Positions 1 through 12,300 of a stretch of 64,000 nt of DNA are shown here, in pieces. Every line of letters begins with the position of its first letter. The stretch's first letter is position 1. Under the pieces are notes generated by a model. The model had not been told where the DNA came from. It worked only from the letters and a program-made list of their open reading frames with translations, and did not search any database. Origin of the DNA: Myxococcales bacterium (GTDB lineage Bacteria > Myxococcota_A > Polyangia > Nannocystales > Nannocystaceae); NCBI GenBank assembly GCA_020633335.1, contig JACKDU010000011.1, positions 248,001 to 312,000 of the forward strand. The letters are read 5' to 3'. The position numbers were made by a program, and so were the translations under genes.

Positions 1-1
1 G

Positions 2-3000
2 GCGATGGAGCAGCTCCTCGACCACGAGGGCGAGCAGCTCACGGTCGCCAAGATCCTCGAGCCGCTCTACCGCAGCGCCAACCAGTGGCCTCGCCTGATC
101 CAGACCTACGAGATCATGGTGAAGCACTCGCAGGAGCCGGCGGAGAAGATCGCGCTCCTCCACCGGATCGCCGAGCTCCACGAGATCATCGGCGACGAGG
201 CGGCGGCCTTCTCGGCCCTCGGGCGGGCCTACCGCGCCGATCCGTCGAACGTCGACTCGCAGAGCCGCCTCGAGAACCTCGCGCGGCAGATGGGCGCCTA
301 CGCGGAGCTCGTCAGCCTCTACGAGGACTCGATCCCGGACATCATGGATGACCAGCTGGCGATCTCGATCCTCTTCAAGGTCGCCCAGGTCTACGAGGGG
401 GTGGTCGACGACGCGGTCCACGCGGCCGCGAGCTACGACCGGATCCTCGGGATCGATCCCGCGAACTTCGCGGCGATCGACGCCCTCATCGAGCTCCACC
501 GCCGGACCAACAACTTCGACGCCCTCGTCGAGGCGGTCGTCCGCAAGTCGGACATGGTCGAGAGCGTCGATGATCGCAAGGCGCTCCTCCTCTACGCCGC
601 GAACGTCCGCGAGTCGGTGATGGAGAGCCCGGCCGGCGCGATCGAGCTCTACCGCCAGGTCCTCACGATCGACGACGCCGATCCGAGCGCCCTCGACGCC
701 CTCGAGAAGCTCTACATCCAGACCGAGGACTGGAACGAGCTCAAGGAGATCTACCGCCGCAAGGTGGAGCTCGCCGCGACCGATCCCGAGATCCAGCGGC
801 AGGTCCTCCACGTCCTCGGTCAGGTCTACGAGTACCGCCTCGCCGACCGCGAGCGGGCGATCGAGACCTACGAGCAGGTCCTCAACCTCGAGCCCCACGA
901 CTACGCGGCGATCGAGGCCCTCGATCGGCTCTACGGTCAGGTCGAGCGCTGGCCCGACCAGCTCCAGATCCTCCAGCGGGCGGTCGAGCTCAACGGCGAC
1001 CGCGAGCAGCAGATCTCGCTCCGCTTCCGGATCGGCAACCTCTGGGAGATCAAGCTCCTCGACACCGTGCAGGCGGTCGACGCCTACCGCGACGTCCTCG
1101 AGCTCCAGGCCGACCACGCGGAGACGATCGAGGCGCTCGATCGGATCGTCCACGGCGACAACCAGCCGATGCTGGCCGCCGAGGTCCTGGCGCCGCTCTA
1201 CGACCGCCTCGCCGAGTGGGAGAAGCTCGTCGACATCTACGACGTGATGGCCCAGCAGACCGACGATCCGGAGGCGAAGATCGAGCGCCTCCACCAGATC
1301 GCCGGGATCTACGAGCGCCAGCTCGGCGCCTTCGACAAGGCCTTCGACGCCTACGCGCGGGCGCTCCAGGTCGAGCCGACCCACACGGCGACGCTCGAGC
1401 AGCTCAACCGCCTCGCGGAGGTGACGAGCGAGTGGGAGCGCCTCAGCGGCCTCCTCTCGGACCTCGCCGACAACGTCCTCGACCCCGCGATCAAGATCGA
1501 CATGCTCCTCCGGGGCGCGATCGTCCAGGAGGTCAGCCTCGGTCAGATCGAGGAGGCGATCGCTCGCTATCAGCAGGTCCTCGAGCTCGAGCCCGAGAAC
1601 GAGGCGGCGGTCCGCGAGCTCGACCGGATCTACTCCGGCCTCGAGCGCTGGTCGGACCTCGTCGACATCCTCCGCCGGCAGATCATGGCGGCGGACGACG
1701 AGAACGAGGCGATCGAGCACCAGTTCCGGATGGCGCAGATCTTCCAGGTCAACATGGGCGAGCTCGCCCAGGCGATCGAGGTCTACCGCGAGATCCTGAA
1801 CATCAACCCGGACCACGCGCAGACCCTCGCGGCCCTCGAGCTGATCTTCGCCGAGGGCGAGCACCAGCAGGAGATCGCCGAGATCCTCGAGCCGCTCTAC
1901 TACGCGGCCGAGCGCTGGGACGCGCTGGTCAAGCTCGGTGAGGTCAAGCTGAGCGTCACCGCCGACCCGGTCGATCGGATGGCGATCATCCAGAACGTCG
2001 CCGAGATCTGCGAGCGCCGCCTCGGCGACGCCGGCCAGGCCTACTACTGGTGGCTGCGGGCCTACATGGACGACCCGCTCAACGCGCAGGTGACCGAGGA
2101 GCTCACGCGCCTCGCCGAGATCACCCAGGAGTGGGCCTACATCGTCGACGTCGGCGACCAGATCCTCGAGGTCGAGGGCGTCTCGCCGGAGGTCCGCCTC
2201 GCGGTCCTCGCCCGCTCGGGTCGGGTCCTCGACAAGCACCTCCAGGACGCCGCCCGGGCGATCGATGCCTACCGTCGGGTCCTCGAGCTCCAGCCGGATC
2301 ACCCGGAGGCGCTCGCCGCTCTCGATCGGATCTACACCCAGTCGTCGATGTGGGAGGAGCTGGTCGAGGTCCTTCAGGTTCGGATCCCGAACACGATGGA
2401 CAACGAGACGCTGATCGATCTGCACATGCGCCTCGCCGCCGCGCTGCAGCGCTACCTCGGCCGCCCCGAGGACGCGATCGCGGCCTACAACCAGGTCCTC
2501 GAGCTCGACCCGAGCAGCCGCGCGGCCCTCGAGCACCTCGAGTCGCTCTTCCTCAGCCACTACCGCTGGCAGGAGCTCTTCGAGAACTACCAGCGGATGA
2601 TCGACATCGCCAACACCGACGAGGACATGGCCGCCTGCTACCAGCGGATGGCCAAGATCGCCTCGGAGTGCCTCGCCCGTGAGCTCGACGCCGTCGACCT
2701 CTGGGGCCGGGTCCTCGACCTCCGCGGCGAGGATCCCCTCGCGCTGAGCGAGCTGGCCGCGCTCCACGAGGCCGCCGGTCGCTGGGACGAGTTCGTCGAG
2801 GTGCTCGAGCGCGAGGTCTACGTCCTCGAGGATCCGGCGGCGAAGGTCGCGGTCTTCCAGGCCCTCGGTCGGACCTACGGCGAGAAGCTGAGCAACGAGC
2901 GCAAGTCGATCGACGCCTGGCTCTCGGCCCTCGACACCGACCCGCAGAACGTCGACACCCTCTACGCCCTCCACGCGATCTACGAGCGCAACGAGTCGTG

Positions 3001-6000
3001 GGTCGAGCTGACGGATATCCTCCGCCGCCTCATCGCGGTCGGCCCCGGTGTCCTCGACATCGAGCAGATCCGCGACTACTACGCCCAGCTCGGCCGGATC
3101 GAGGGCGAGTACCTCATGCAGACCGACGCGGCGATCGACGCGTGGCTGCGGGTCCTCGACCTCGACCCCTCGAACATGGAGGCGCTGGCCGCCCTCGAGC
3201 AGCTCTACAGCAGCCAGGCGCGCTGGGAGGAGGTCATCGGCATCCTCGAGCGCAAGACCAAGGTGGTCGAGGACAACGAGTCGAAGATCGACGTCCTCAT
3301 GCAGATCGCCTCGATCTGGGTCGACCAGCTCGACGACAAGATCCAGGCGTCCGGCGCCTACATGGAGATCCAGGAGATCGATCCGCTCCATGTCGCCGCT
3401 GGCGAGGCGCTCGAGGGGATCTACCGCTCGACCGAGGATTGGGGCTCGCTCACCGAGCTCCTGATCACCCGCGCCGACATCTCGCCGGATCCGAAGGTCA
3501 AGGTCGCCAGCCTGCAGACCGCGGCCAAGGTCTTCGAGTCGGAGATCGGCGACCTCGACAACGCCTTCATCGTCCTCCAGGCGGCGTTCAACGTCGACTA
3601 CTCGGATGAGAAGACCTCCCGCGAGCTCGAGCGCCTGGCGACGGCGGCCGGCAAGTGGGGCGACCTCCTCAACGAGTACAACGGCATCGTCACCCAGATC
3701 CCGGACCCGCTCGAGCGCTGCGAGCTCTGGGTGAAGATCGGCCGCTGGTACGGCGAGCACCTCAACCGCCCGGACTACGGGATCCAGTCGCTGCAGAAGG
3801 CGCTGGCGCTCAACCCCAACAGCGTCAACGCGCTCCGCGAGCTCGCGTCGTTCTACCGCCGCGATAACCTCTCGAAGGAGCTCGGCGAGACGCTCGAGCG
3901 CTTGGTGCCCCTCGAGCAGGATCCGACGATCAAGGCGAAGGCGCTCCGCGACCTCGCCGAGGTCCAGGAGGTCGGGCTCGGCGACGCAGGCTCCTCGATC
4001 GCCTCCTACCGCCGGATCCTCGAGGTCAACCCGGAGAGCGTGGTCGCGCTCGACAACCTCGCCCGCCTCTACGAGAGCCAGGGCGCGGCGCCCGAGCTGG
4101 TCGAGGTCCTCGGCCGGCGGGCCGACCTCATGGTCGAGGAGCCGGCGCAGGCGATCGTCCTGCGCAAGCGCATCGGCCAGGTCCAGGACACCGCGCTCCA
4201 GGATCCGCAGGCGGCGATCGCCACCTACCGCGACATCCTGGCGATGGAGCCGACCGATCGCGACGCGCTCGTCGCCCTCGAGCGCCTCTACCTCGCCGGC
4301 AACCAGATCCCGGAGTACCTCGAGATCCTCGAGGCCCAGCTCGACGCGACCACCGACACGCAGGAGCAGATCGGGATCTACGACAAGATGGCGCGGGCGC
4401 TGGTCGAGCTCGCGGATGATCCGCTCCGGGCGACCGAGGTCCTCGAGAAGATCCTCCTCCTCGATCAGTACCGCGAGGTCACCTACCGCCAGCTCGCCGA
4501 CCTCTACTCGAAGCTCGAGAAGTGGAGCGAGCTGGTCGAGACCTACCGCCGCCACGTCGACGCGGCGCCGGACAACCTCGCCAAGATCGAGCTCCTCCGG
4601 GCGATGGCTGAGGTCTACGAGAAGCAGATCCAGGACGTGGATCGGGCGATCGAGACCTACGCCGAGATCCTCGAGCTCGACCCGAGCCACATCGAGGCGG
4701 CGACCCGCCTGAGCCGCCTCCAGGAGCGGATCGAGGACTGGCCGGCGGTCATCAAGACCCTCGAGCGCCTGGTCTCGCTCTCCCGCGATCCGGCCCAGCA
4801 GGTCGAGACCCTCACCCGCATGGGTCAGGTCTTCCTCAACAAGCTCAGCGACCCCGATCAGGCGGAGATGCGCCTGACCCAGGCGCTCGAGCTCGACCCC
4901 GGCCACGTGCCGGCGCTGGTCGGCCTCGCGGAGCTCTACAAGTCCCGCTACGACTGGCTCAAGGCGGCCCGCAACCTCGAGGCTGCGGCCGACTACGCGA
5001 AGAACAAGCTCGAGAAGACGAACCTCGCCGCCGAGGCGGGCTTCATCTACTACGAGGAGCTCGACGATCGGGCGAAGGCGACCTCGCTCTTCGCCAAGGT
5101 CCTGGAGCTCGACCCCGAGCACGTCCGCTCCGGCAAGATCCTCGCCCAGATCTACTTCGAGGATAAGAACTACGCCGGCGCCGACCCGATCTACGACATG
5201 CTCACCCGCAAGGTCGAGACCCTCGACCTCGACGATCGCGGGCAGCGTGACCTCTACCTCCGCGCGGCGATGACCGCCCGCGCGGCCGATCGCGGCGACA
5301 AGGCCCTCAAGCAGTACAAGCGGGCCTACGACATCGACTCGACCGACCGCGAGGTGCTCAGCGGCATGGCTGACCTCCTCTTCGAGCGTCAGGACTGGGA
5401 CAAGGCCTTCAAGCTCTACCAGACCATCCTCGTCCAGCACCGCGACAGCCAGAGCCCGAAGGACACGGTCCTCGTGTACTACCGGCTCGGCACGATCAAG
5501 CGCCACCAGAACGAGGCGCGGAAGGCCCTCAACTACCTCGAGAAGGCGCTCGAGCTCGATCCCCACGACGTCGACACCCTGAACGCCGTCATCGAGCTGC
5601 AGACCGCCGCCAACGACTGGGAGGGCGTGATCCAGGCCAAGCGGGCGCTCATCGACACCGTCGATGACGACCAGAAGGTCGCGATCTACAAGGAGATCGG
5701 CGGGCTCTACAACGAGAAGCTCAACAACTGGCGGAAGGGCGCCCAGGCCTACCAAAGCGCCCTGGATCTCCGGCCGACGGACTACCCGCTCCTCCACACG
5801 CTCCTCGACATCTACACCCGCAAGAAGCAGTGGGACGACGCGCTCGCCGTCATCGAGAAGATCACGGCGATCGAGAAGGATCCGGTCCGGCGCTCGCGCT
5901 ACAACTACACGGCGGCGGTCCTCCTCCGCGACGAGGTCCAGGCCCACGACGAGGCGATCGATCGCTTCAACACGGTCCTCGATGACGACCCGAGCTTCCT

Positions 6001-7324
6001 CAAGGCCTTCCAGGCCATCGACGCGATGGTCACGAAGAGCAAGGACTGGAAGACGCTCGAGCGCTCCTACCGGAAGATGCTCAAGCGGCTCCCGCAGGGC
6101 GACGAGGAGCTCTCGCTCAAGATCACTCTGTGGAGCAACCTCGCGGAGATCTACCGGACCCGCCTCCGCGACTACAAGGCGGCGACCGCCGCGTTCGAGG
6201 TCGCCAACAAGCTCGACCCCGAGAACGTCGATCGCCACTACATGCTGGCGGAGCTCTACGAGCGCCTCCTCCAGGATCACCCGACCGAGTACGTCAACCA
6301 GGCGGTCAACCAGCACCAGATCCTGATCGCCCGCGAGCCCTTCCGCTACGAGAGCTACCACGCGCTCTTCAACATCTACTCGCGCTCACAGCAGGTCGAT
6401 AAGGCGTTCTGCGTCGCCCGCACCCTCGCGTTCCTCAAGCAGGCCAACAACGAGGAGACGGCGATCTTCAACCGCTACAACACGGCGGACTTCACCCAGG
6501 CGCGCCAGCGCCTGAGCGAAGAGACGCTCCGGCGCCACGTCTTCCCGGCCGACGAGGATCCCTTCCTCACCGGCATCCTCGGGATGATCGCGCCGGCCCT
6601 CGCGGCCTGGCAGGCCAAGCCGCTGCCGCCGGCGTTCAAGAACAACGAGCGGGTCGACATCACGACCGACCCGCAGCTCATCTCGCGCCTGGCGAAGTAC
6701 ACGATGAGCGTCCTCAACGTCGGCCAGCCGGACCTCTACCTCCGGCCCGACGAGCCCGGCGACCTGATGCTGATGAACTGCGTCCGCGACGGTCGCGTCT
6801 TCCCGACGATGGTCATCTTCTCGAACCTGCTCCGCGGCAAGAACGAGAAGCACCTGGCCTTCGCCCTCGGGCGGCACATGATGGACCTCTACCTGCCGCA
6901 CTACGCCTACGTCTCCCTCGACCGCTCGCCGCAGCGCCTCAAGCAGATCTTCATGACCTGCATGCACATCTGCGGGATGCCGGTCGGCGGGAACGCGAAC
7001 GAGCTCAACGCCTACGCCCGCGAGATCGTCGGTCGCCTCTCGGCCGGCGCCGTCGACCAGATGCGGAGCCTCATGCGCAAGTTCGTCGACGCCGGCGGCT
7101 CCGCCGACGTCAAGAAGTGGGCGCAGGCGACCGAGGTCGCGGGCTACCGCGTCGGCCTCCTCCTCTGCAACGACATGCAGATCGCGGCCCACGTGATCTC
7201 GCAGGAGGCCGCGACCTTCGGCGCGACCATGACGCCGAAGGACAAGATCAAGGAGCTGGTCCTCTACAGCATCAGCGAGGACTACTTCAAGGCGCGCCGG
7301 AGCATCGGCCTCCAGGTCGCGTAG
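2..7324 (+). CDS. Giant tetratricopeptide-repeat protein, 5' end outside window
   Basis: At least 2,440 residues are visible. The frame is open to the first base of the window, so the ATG at 5 is probably internal. From the left edge to about nt 6350 the protein is an almost unbroken array of TPR-like helical hairpins with the recurring pattern LELDPxxxxALxxLxxLY followed by W-x-x-L. The last 400 residues or so (from about nt 6400) leave the repeat pattern and form an unrecognised alpha-helical domain (FALGRHMMDLYLPHY, TCMHICGMPVGG). There is no signal peptide or membrane segment in the visible part, so a cytoplasmic protein-interaction scaffold is likely. Giant TPR proteins of this kind occur in myxobacteria, where one (AgmK/GltI) belongs to the gliding machinery, but nothing here proves that role. 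It resembles the TPR giant at 54.7-62.4 kb in repeat style. Confidence 0.85.
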   Translation, partial: AMEQLLDHEGEQLTVAKILEPLYRSANQWPRLIQTYEIMVKHSQEPAEKIALLHRIAELHEIIGDEAAAFSALGRAYRADPSNVDSQSRLENLARQMGAYAELVSLYEDSIPDIMDDQLAISILFKVAQVYEGVVDDAVHAAASYDRILGIDPANFAAIDALIELHRRTNNFDALVEAVVRKSDMVESVDDRKALLLYAANVRESVMESPAGAIELYRQVLTIDDADPSALDALEKLYIQTEDWNELKEIYRRKVELAATDPEIQRQVLHVLGQVYEYRLADRERAIETYEQVLNLEPHDYAAIEALDRLYGQVERWPDQLQILQRAVELNGDREQQISLRFRIGNLWEIKLLDTVQAVDAYRDVLELQADHAETIEALDRIVHGDNQPMLAAEVLAPLYDRLAEWEKLVDIYDVMAQQTDDPEAKIERLHQIAGIYERQLGAFDKAFDAYARALQVEPTHTATLEQLNRLAEVTSEWERLSGLLSDLADNVLDPAIKIDMLLRGAIVQEVSLGQIEEAIARYQQVLELEPENEAAVRELDRIYSGLERWSDLVDILRRQIMAADDENEAIEHQFRMAQIFQVNMGELAQAIEVYREILNINPDHAQTLAALELIFAEGEHQQEIAEILEPLYYAAERWDALVKLGEVKLSVTADPVDRMAIIQNVAEICERRLGDAGQAYYWWLRAYMDDPLNAQVTEELTRLAEITQEWAYIVDVGDQILEVEGVSPEVRLAVLARSGRVLDKHLQDAARAIDAYRRVLELQPDHPEALAALDRIYTQSSMWEELVEVLQVRIPNTMDNETLIDLHMRLAAALQRYLGRPEDAIAAYNQVLELDPSSRAALEHLESLFLSHYRWQELFENYQRMIDIANTDEDMAACYQRMAKIASECLARELDAVDLWGRVLDLRGEDPLALSELAALHEAAGRWDEFVEVLEREVYVLEDPAAKVAVFQALGRTYGEKLSNERKSIDAWLSALDTDPQNVDTLYALHAIYERNESWVELTDILRRLIAVGPGVLDIEQIRDYYAQLGRIEGEYLMQTDAAIDAWLRVLDLDPSNMEALAALEQLYSSQARWEEVIGILERKTKVVEDNESKIDVLMQIASIWVDQLDDKIQASGAYMEIQEIDPLHVAAGEALEGIYRSTEDWGSLTELLITRADISPDPKVKVASLQTAAKVFESEIGDLDNAFIVLQAAFNVDYSDEKTSRELERLATAAGKWGDLLNEYNGIVTQIPDPLERCELWVKIGRWYGEHLNRPDYGIQSLQKALALNPNSVNALRELASFYRRDNLSKELGETLERLVPLEQDPTIKAKALRDLAEVQEVGLGDAGSSIASYRRILEVNPESVVALDNLARLYESQGAAPELVEVLGRRADLMVEEPAQAIVLRKRIGQVQDTALQDPQAAIATYRDILAMEPTDRDALVALERLYLAGNQIPEYLEILEAQLDATTDTQEQIGIYDKMARALVELADDPLRATEVLEKILLLDQYREVTYRQLADLYSKLEKWSELVETYRRHVDAAPDNLAKIELLRAMAEVYEKQIQDVDRAIETYAEILELDPSHIEAATRLSRLQERIEDWPAVIKTLERLVSLSRDPAQQVETLTRMGQVFLNKLSDPDQAEMRLTQALELDPGHVPALVGLAELYKSRYDWLKAARNLEAAADYAKNKLEKTNLAAEAGFIYYEELDDRAKATSLFAKVLELDPEHVRSGKILAQIYFEDKNYAGADPIYDMLTRKVETLDLDDRGQRDLYLRAAMTARAADRGDKALKQYKRAYDIDSTDREVLSGMADLLFERQDWDKAFKLYQTILVQHRDSQSPKDTVLVYYRLGTIKRHQNEARKALNYLEKALELDPHDVDTLNAVIELQTAANDWEGVIQAKRALIDTVDDDQKVAIYKEIGGLYNEKLNNWRKGAQAYQSALDLRPTDYPLLHTLLDIYTRKKQWDDALAVIEKITAIEKDPVRRSRYNYTAAVLLRDEVQAHDEAIDRFNTVLDDDPSFLKAFQAIDAMVTKSKDWKTLERSYRKMLKRLPQGDEELSLKITLWSNLAEIYRTRLRDYKAATAAFEVANKLDPENVDRHYMLAELYERLLQDHPTEYVNQAVNQHQILIAREPFRYESYHALFNIYSRSQQVDKAFCVARTLAFLKQANNEETAIFNRYNTADFTQARQRLSEETLRRHVFPADEDPFLTGILGMIAPALAAWQAKPLPPAFKNNERVDITTDPQLISRLAKYTMSVLNVGQPDLYLRPDEPGDLMLMNCVRDGRVFPTMVIFSNLLRGKNEKHLAFALGRHMMDLYLPHYAYVSLDRSPQRLKQIFMTCMHICGMPVGGNANELNAYAREIVGRLSAGAVDQMRSLMRKFVDAGGSADVKKWAQATEVAGYRVGLLLCNDMQIAAHVISQEAATFGATMTPKDKIKELVLYSISEDYFKARRSIGLQVA

Positions 7325-7344
7325 TCGGCCCGCTGGGTCGATCA

Positions 7345-7379
7345 GGAGGGCGGGTCCCCGGTCGGGGGGCTCGCCCTCC
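7345..7379 (+). terminator. GC-rich hairpin after the TPR gene
   Basis: Perfect 8-bp arms GGAGGGCG/CGCCCTCC enclose a smaller G/C hairpin, starting 21 nt after the stop codon. There is no real T-run, only CTATTTGG after it. This is a possible terminator for the TPR gene. Confidence 0.45.
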
Positions 7380-7434
7380 GGCTATTTGGGGGGCTCACGC
7401 GCGTGACGAGCTCCGGGGCGCCTCCGACTCGGAC

Positions 7435-7498
7435 CGTCGGCGCGTGAGTTCGTCGGCGCGTGAGTTCGTCGGCGCGTGATCTCGTCGGCGCCTCTCGC
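7435..7498. repeat. 16-bp tandem repeat, four units
   Basis: Two identical units CGTCGGCGCGTGAGTT are followed by one with two changes and one half-degenerate unit. They sit in the spacer between the convergent TPR and cyclase genes. The rest of the 7325-7563 spacer shows no gene. Confidence 0.8.
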
Positions 7499-7563
7499 AC
7501 GCGCCTCAGCGCTCGGCGCACGCGCCCGGGAGCTCGAGCCGGATCGAGAGCCCCCGGTCGAGG

Positions 7564-9174
<1,611 letters not shown>

Positions 9175-9186
9175 CGATGCTGCGTG

Positions 9187-9216
9187 ATCGTAGGTTAGCC
9201 GACCCCCGGGGATCAA
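9187..9216 (-). promoter_or_regulatory. Putative sigma-70 promoter for the cyclase gene
   Basis: On the reverse strand TTGATC and TACGAT are separated by 18 nt, with the ATG about 12 nt beyond the -10 box. That would leave a very short leader. Confidence 0.4.
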
Positions 9217-9370
9217 CTGCGGGAGGCGACCCGCGCGACCGGGGGTCGAACGCGCCCCCGCAGACGCCCGAGCGCGCATCCGCCGTGATCTGCAGCGGAT
9301 CGATCATCCCCGGCGAAGGCGCGACTCCGACCGCGCCGCCTGCATCAGCGGCCGACGGGGGAGGGGGTCC

Positions 9371-12300
9371 ATGCAGTATGATGGACGCGTCTCGGCGGGC
9401 CCCTTGCACGCACTACCCGCATATGTGGCTCTAGAGCGAAGGGCCCTCGGCCGGCGGGTCCTGATCGTCGGCGAGGCCGATCCCGAGGGCTGTCGTCGCC
9501 TCCTCGCCGCGGGCGCGAGGCGGATCTTTGTGGTCGGCGGCGGGGTCGAGGCTGGGCCTGGGATCGAGATCCATCCGCCGGCCCCCTCGCTGCCCCTCCG
9601 CGATCGGAGCGTCGATCTCGTCCTCCTCCGGAGCTCGATCGCCGAGGTGGTGGCCGGCGAGGTTGGGCCGCGGATCGCCGAAGCCGCCCGCGTTCTCCGC
9701 GCTGGAGGCCTCCTCGCGGTCGCCTCGGACGACGGCGGGGAGGAGGGTCGTCGCCTCCTCGAGGGCGCTCTCCGGTCGAGCTTCGCGGCCCTCCGCTGGC
9801 TCTCGCTGGCGCCCTGGCGGGGCCTGACGATCGCGCCCCTGGGGGGCGCGCCGCGGCGGGCGGTACTCGCCGACGAGCTCGGCGCGGGGCCGCCGACGAG
9901 CCGCGAGGTCCTTGTTCTAGCCGCGGCCGAGGCGATCGACGACGACGAGTGCGTGCTCGTCGCGCTCCCCGAGGCCGACGCGGCAGAGATCTCCGGGGAC
10001 GATCCCCGCACCCGGGCGCTCGCGCTCTCGATTGCACGCCGCGAGGCGGAGATCGCCGCGCTCGAGCGCACGCTGTCTGAAAGACAAGGTTCTATTGAGC
10101 AGGCGAAGCTCGACCTCGAAGCCGAGGGAGAGCGCCTCCAGCGGGCGCGCGCCGACGTGGAGGCGGCCACCGCCGCGCGGGAGGCCGCGCTCGTCGAGCG
10201 AGAGTCCGCGCTCGGAGGGCGCGAGGAGGCGCTCGTACGAGTGGAGGGCGCCGTCGAAGAGCGGAGCGCCGCGCTCGACGGAGCGCGCGACGAGATCCGC
10301 TCGCGCGAGGAGGCGCTCACGAGCGAGGCGTCCGAGCTCCGCGGGCGGGAGGAGGCGATCTCTGGGCGGGAGGCGACGCTCGCCGTCGAGGACGAGCGTC
10401 TGCGGGGACTCGACGCGGAGCTGCTCCTCAGGGCTGAGGCGCTGGCGGCGAGGGAGGCCGCGATCCGCGAGGCGGAGGCCGCGGCGGAGCGCCGTGACGC
10501 GTCGCTCGCCGAGCGCTCTCGGGAGCTCGAGGCCCGCGCGGCCGAGCTGGCGCGCCGCGAGTCGGAGCTCGAGGCCCGCGCAGAGGAGCTCGCCGGGCAC
10601 GAAGAGGCGTCGCTCGCCGAGTCGCTGCAGCTCGGGGCCCTCAAGAATGACCTGTCCGAACAGGCAGGTGATCTGGGAGCCCGCGAGGAGGCCGTGCGTG
10701 CGGCCGAGGCCGCGCTCGTGGCCTCCCGGGAGGACGCGGCGGGGCGCGAGGCGGCGGCGGCGGAGCGCGAGCAAGCGGTAGCCAGCGCCGCGGCTGCGCT
10801 CGCGGAGCGCGAGGTGTCGCAGGCGGAGCGCGAGTCGCAGGCGACTGTCCGTGAGGAGGCGGCGGCGGAGCGTGAGGCGCAGGCGACGGCCCGTGAGGCG
10901 GCGGCGGCGGAGCGCGAGGCCGCGGCGACGGCGCGTGAAGAGGTGGCGGCGGAGCGCGAGGCGGTCGCGGCGGTCGCGGTCACGGCGGCGGCGGAGCGCG
11001 AGGAGGCGGCGAGCGGGCGCGAGGCGGCGGCGGCGGAGCGCGAGGCGGCGGCGAGCGCCGCGGTAGCGATCGCGGAGGAGCGCGAGGCCGAGGCGATCGC
11101 AGCCGTCGCGGCGGCGGCGGAGCGGATCGCGGCGGCGAGCGAGCGCGAAGAGGCCGCGGCAGCGCTCGCCCAGGCGGCGAGCGAGCGCGAGGAGGCGGCC
11201 GCTGCTCGTGAGCGCGCGGCGGAGGAGCGCGAGGCGGCGGCGGCAGAGCGAGAGGCAGCGGCGGCCGCCCGAGAGGCAGCGGCGCAGGGTCAGATCGAGG
11301 CGGCGACGGATCAAGAGGAAGCGTCGGCGCGCGAGGTTGCGGAGCGCGCGGTGGCGGAGCGCGAGGCGGCGCGCGACGGAGCGCGAGGCGGCGGCGTCGG
11401 AGCGCGAGGCGGCGGCGGCGGAGCGCGAGTCGGCGGCGTCGGAGCGCGAGTCGGCGGCGGCGGAGCGCGAGTCGGCCGCAGCGGAGCGCGAGGCGGCGGC
11501 GTCGGAGCGCGAGTCGGCGGCGGCGGAGCGCGAGTCGGCCGCAGCGGAGCGCGAGAGAGCGGCGACGGATCGCGAGTCGGCCGCAGCGGAGCGCGAGAGA
11601 GCGGCGACGGAGCGCGAGTCGGCCGCAGCGGAGCGAGAGAGAGCGGCGACAGAGCGCGAGGAAGCAGCGGCGGAGCGCGAGGCGGCGCTCGCGGAGCGAG
11701 CGGCTGCGACCAGCGCGGACGGACCTCCTTCAGATGTCGATTCAGACATGTCTGAATTAACAGGCTCGACCGCCGACGCGATCGAGGCCGAGCTCGTCGC
11801 CCTACGCGCCGAGGTAGCGCGGCAGGAGGAGGCCCTCGCGGAGCTCCAGCGGGCGCTCGATGATCGCGAAGAGGAGCTCGCCCGGCGGAGCAGCGGCGCA
11901 GCGGAGCCCGGCGAGGCCCGGGTCGCGGTCGACATCGCGGTCGACCGCGATCGCCTCCGCGACGAGCTCGCGCGCCGCACCACCGACCTCCAGGCGGCCG
12001 AGGAGCGGCTCTGGCAGGCCAATGAGGCCGCGCAGAAGGAGCGGATCGAGAACGTCCGCCTGGTCGCCGAGGTCGATCGCCTGCGCGAGCAGGTCGAGCG
12101 CAGCCGCGTCGTCGAGCGCGACGGGCTCAAGGAGATCGAGGCCCTCGGCCACGAGCTCCGCCGGGTGGAGCTCGCCAACGCCGAGCTCCAGGGGCTGATC
12201 GAGAGCAAGACCCAGCGCCTCCGCGAGCTCGAGGCGACGGTCCAGGGCGGCCCGGGTGACGACGACACCGATCGCCTCCGGGCCGATCTCCGGGCCGCGC

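Noticed and set aside
6386..7192. A reverse-strand open frame of 268 residues within the first TPR gene
   Set aside because: It is antisense to well-supported C-terminal TPR protein sequence, Val/Arg/Glu-rich and without domains.
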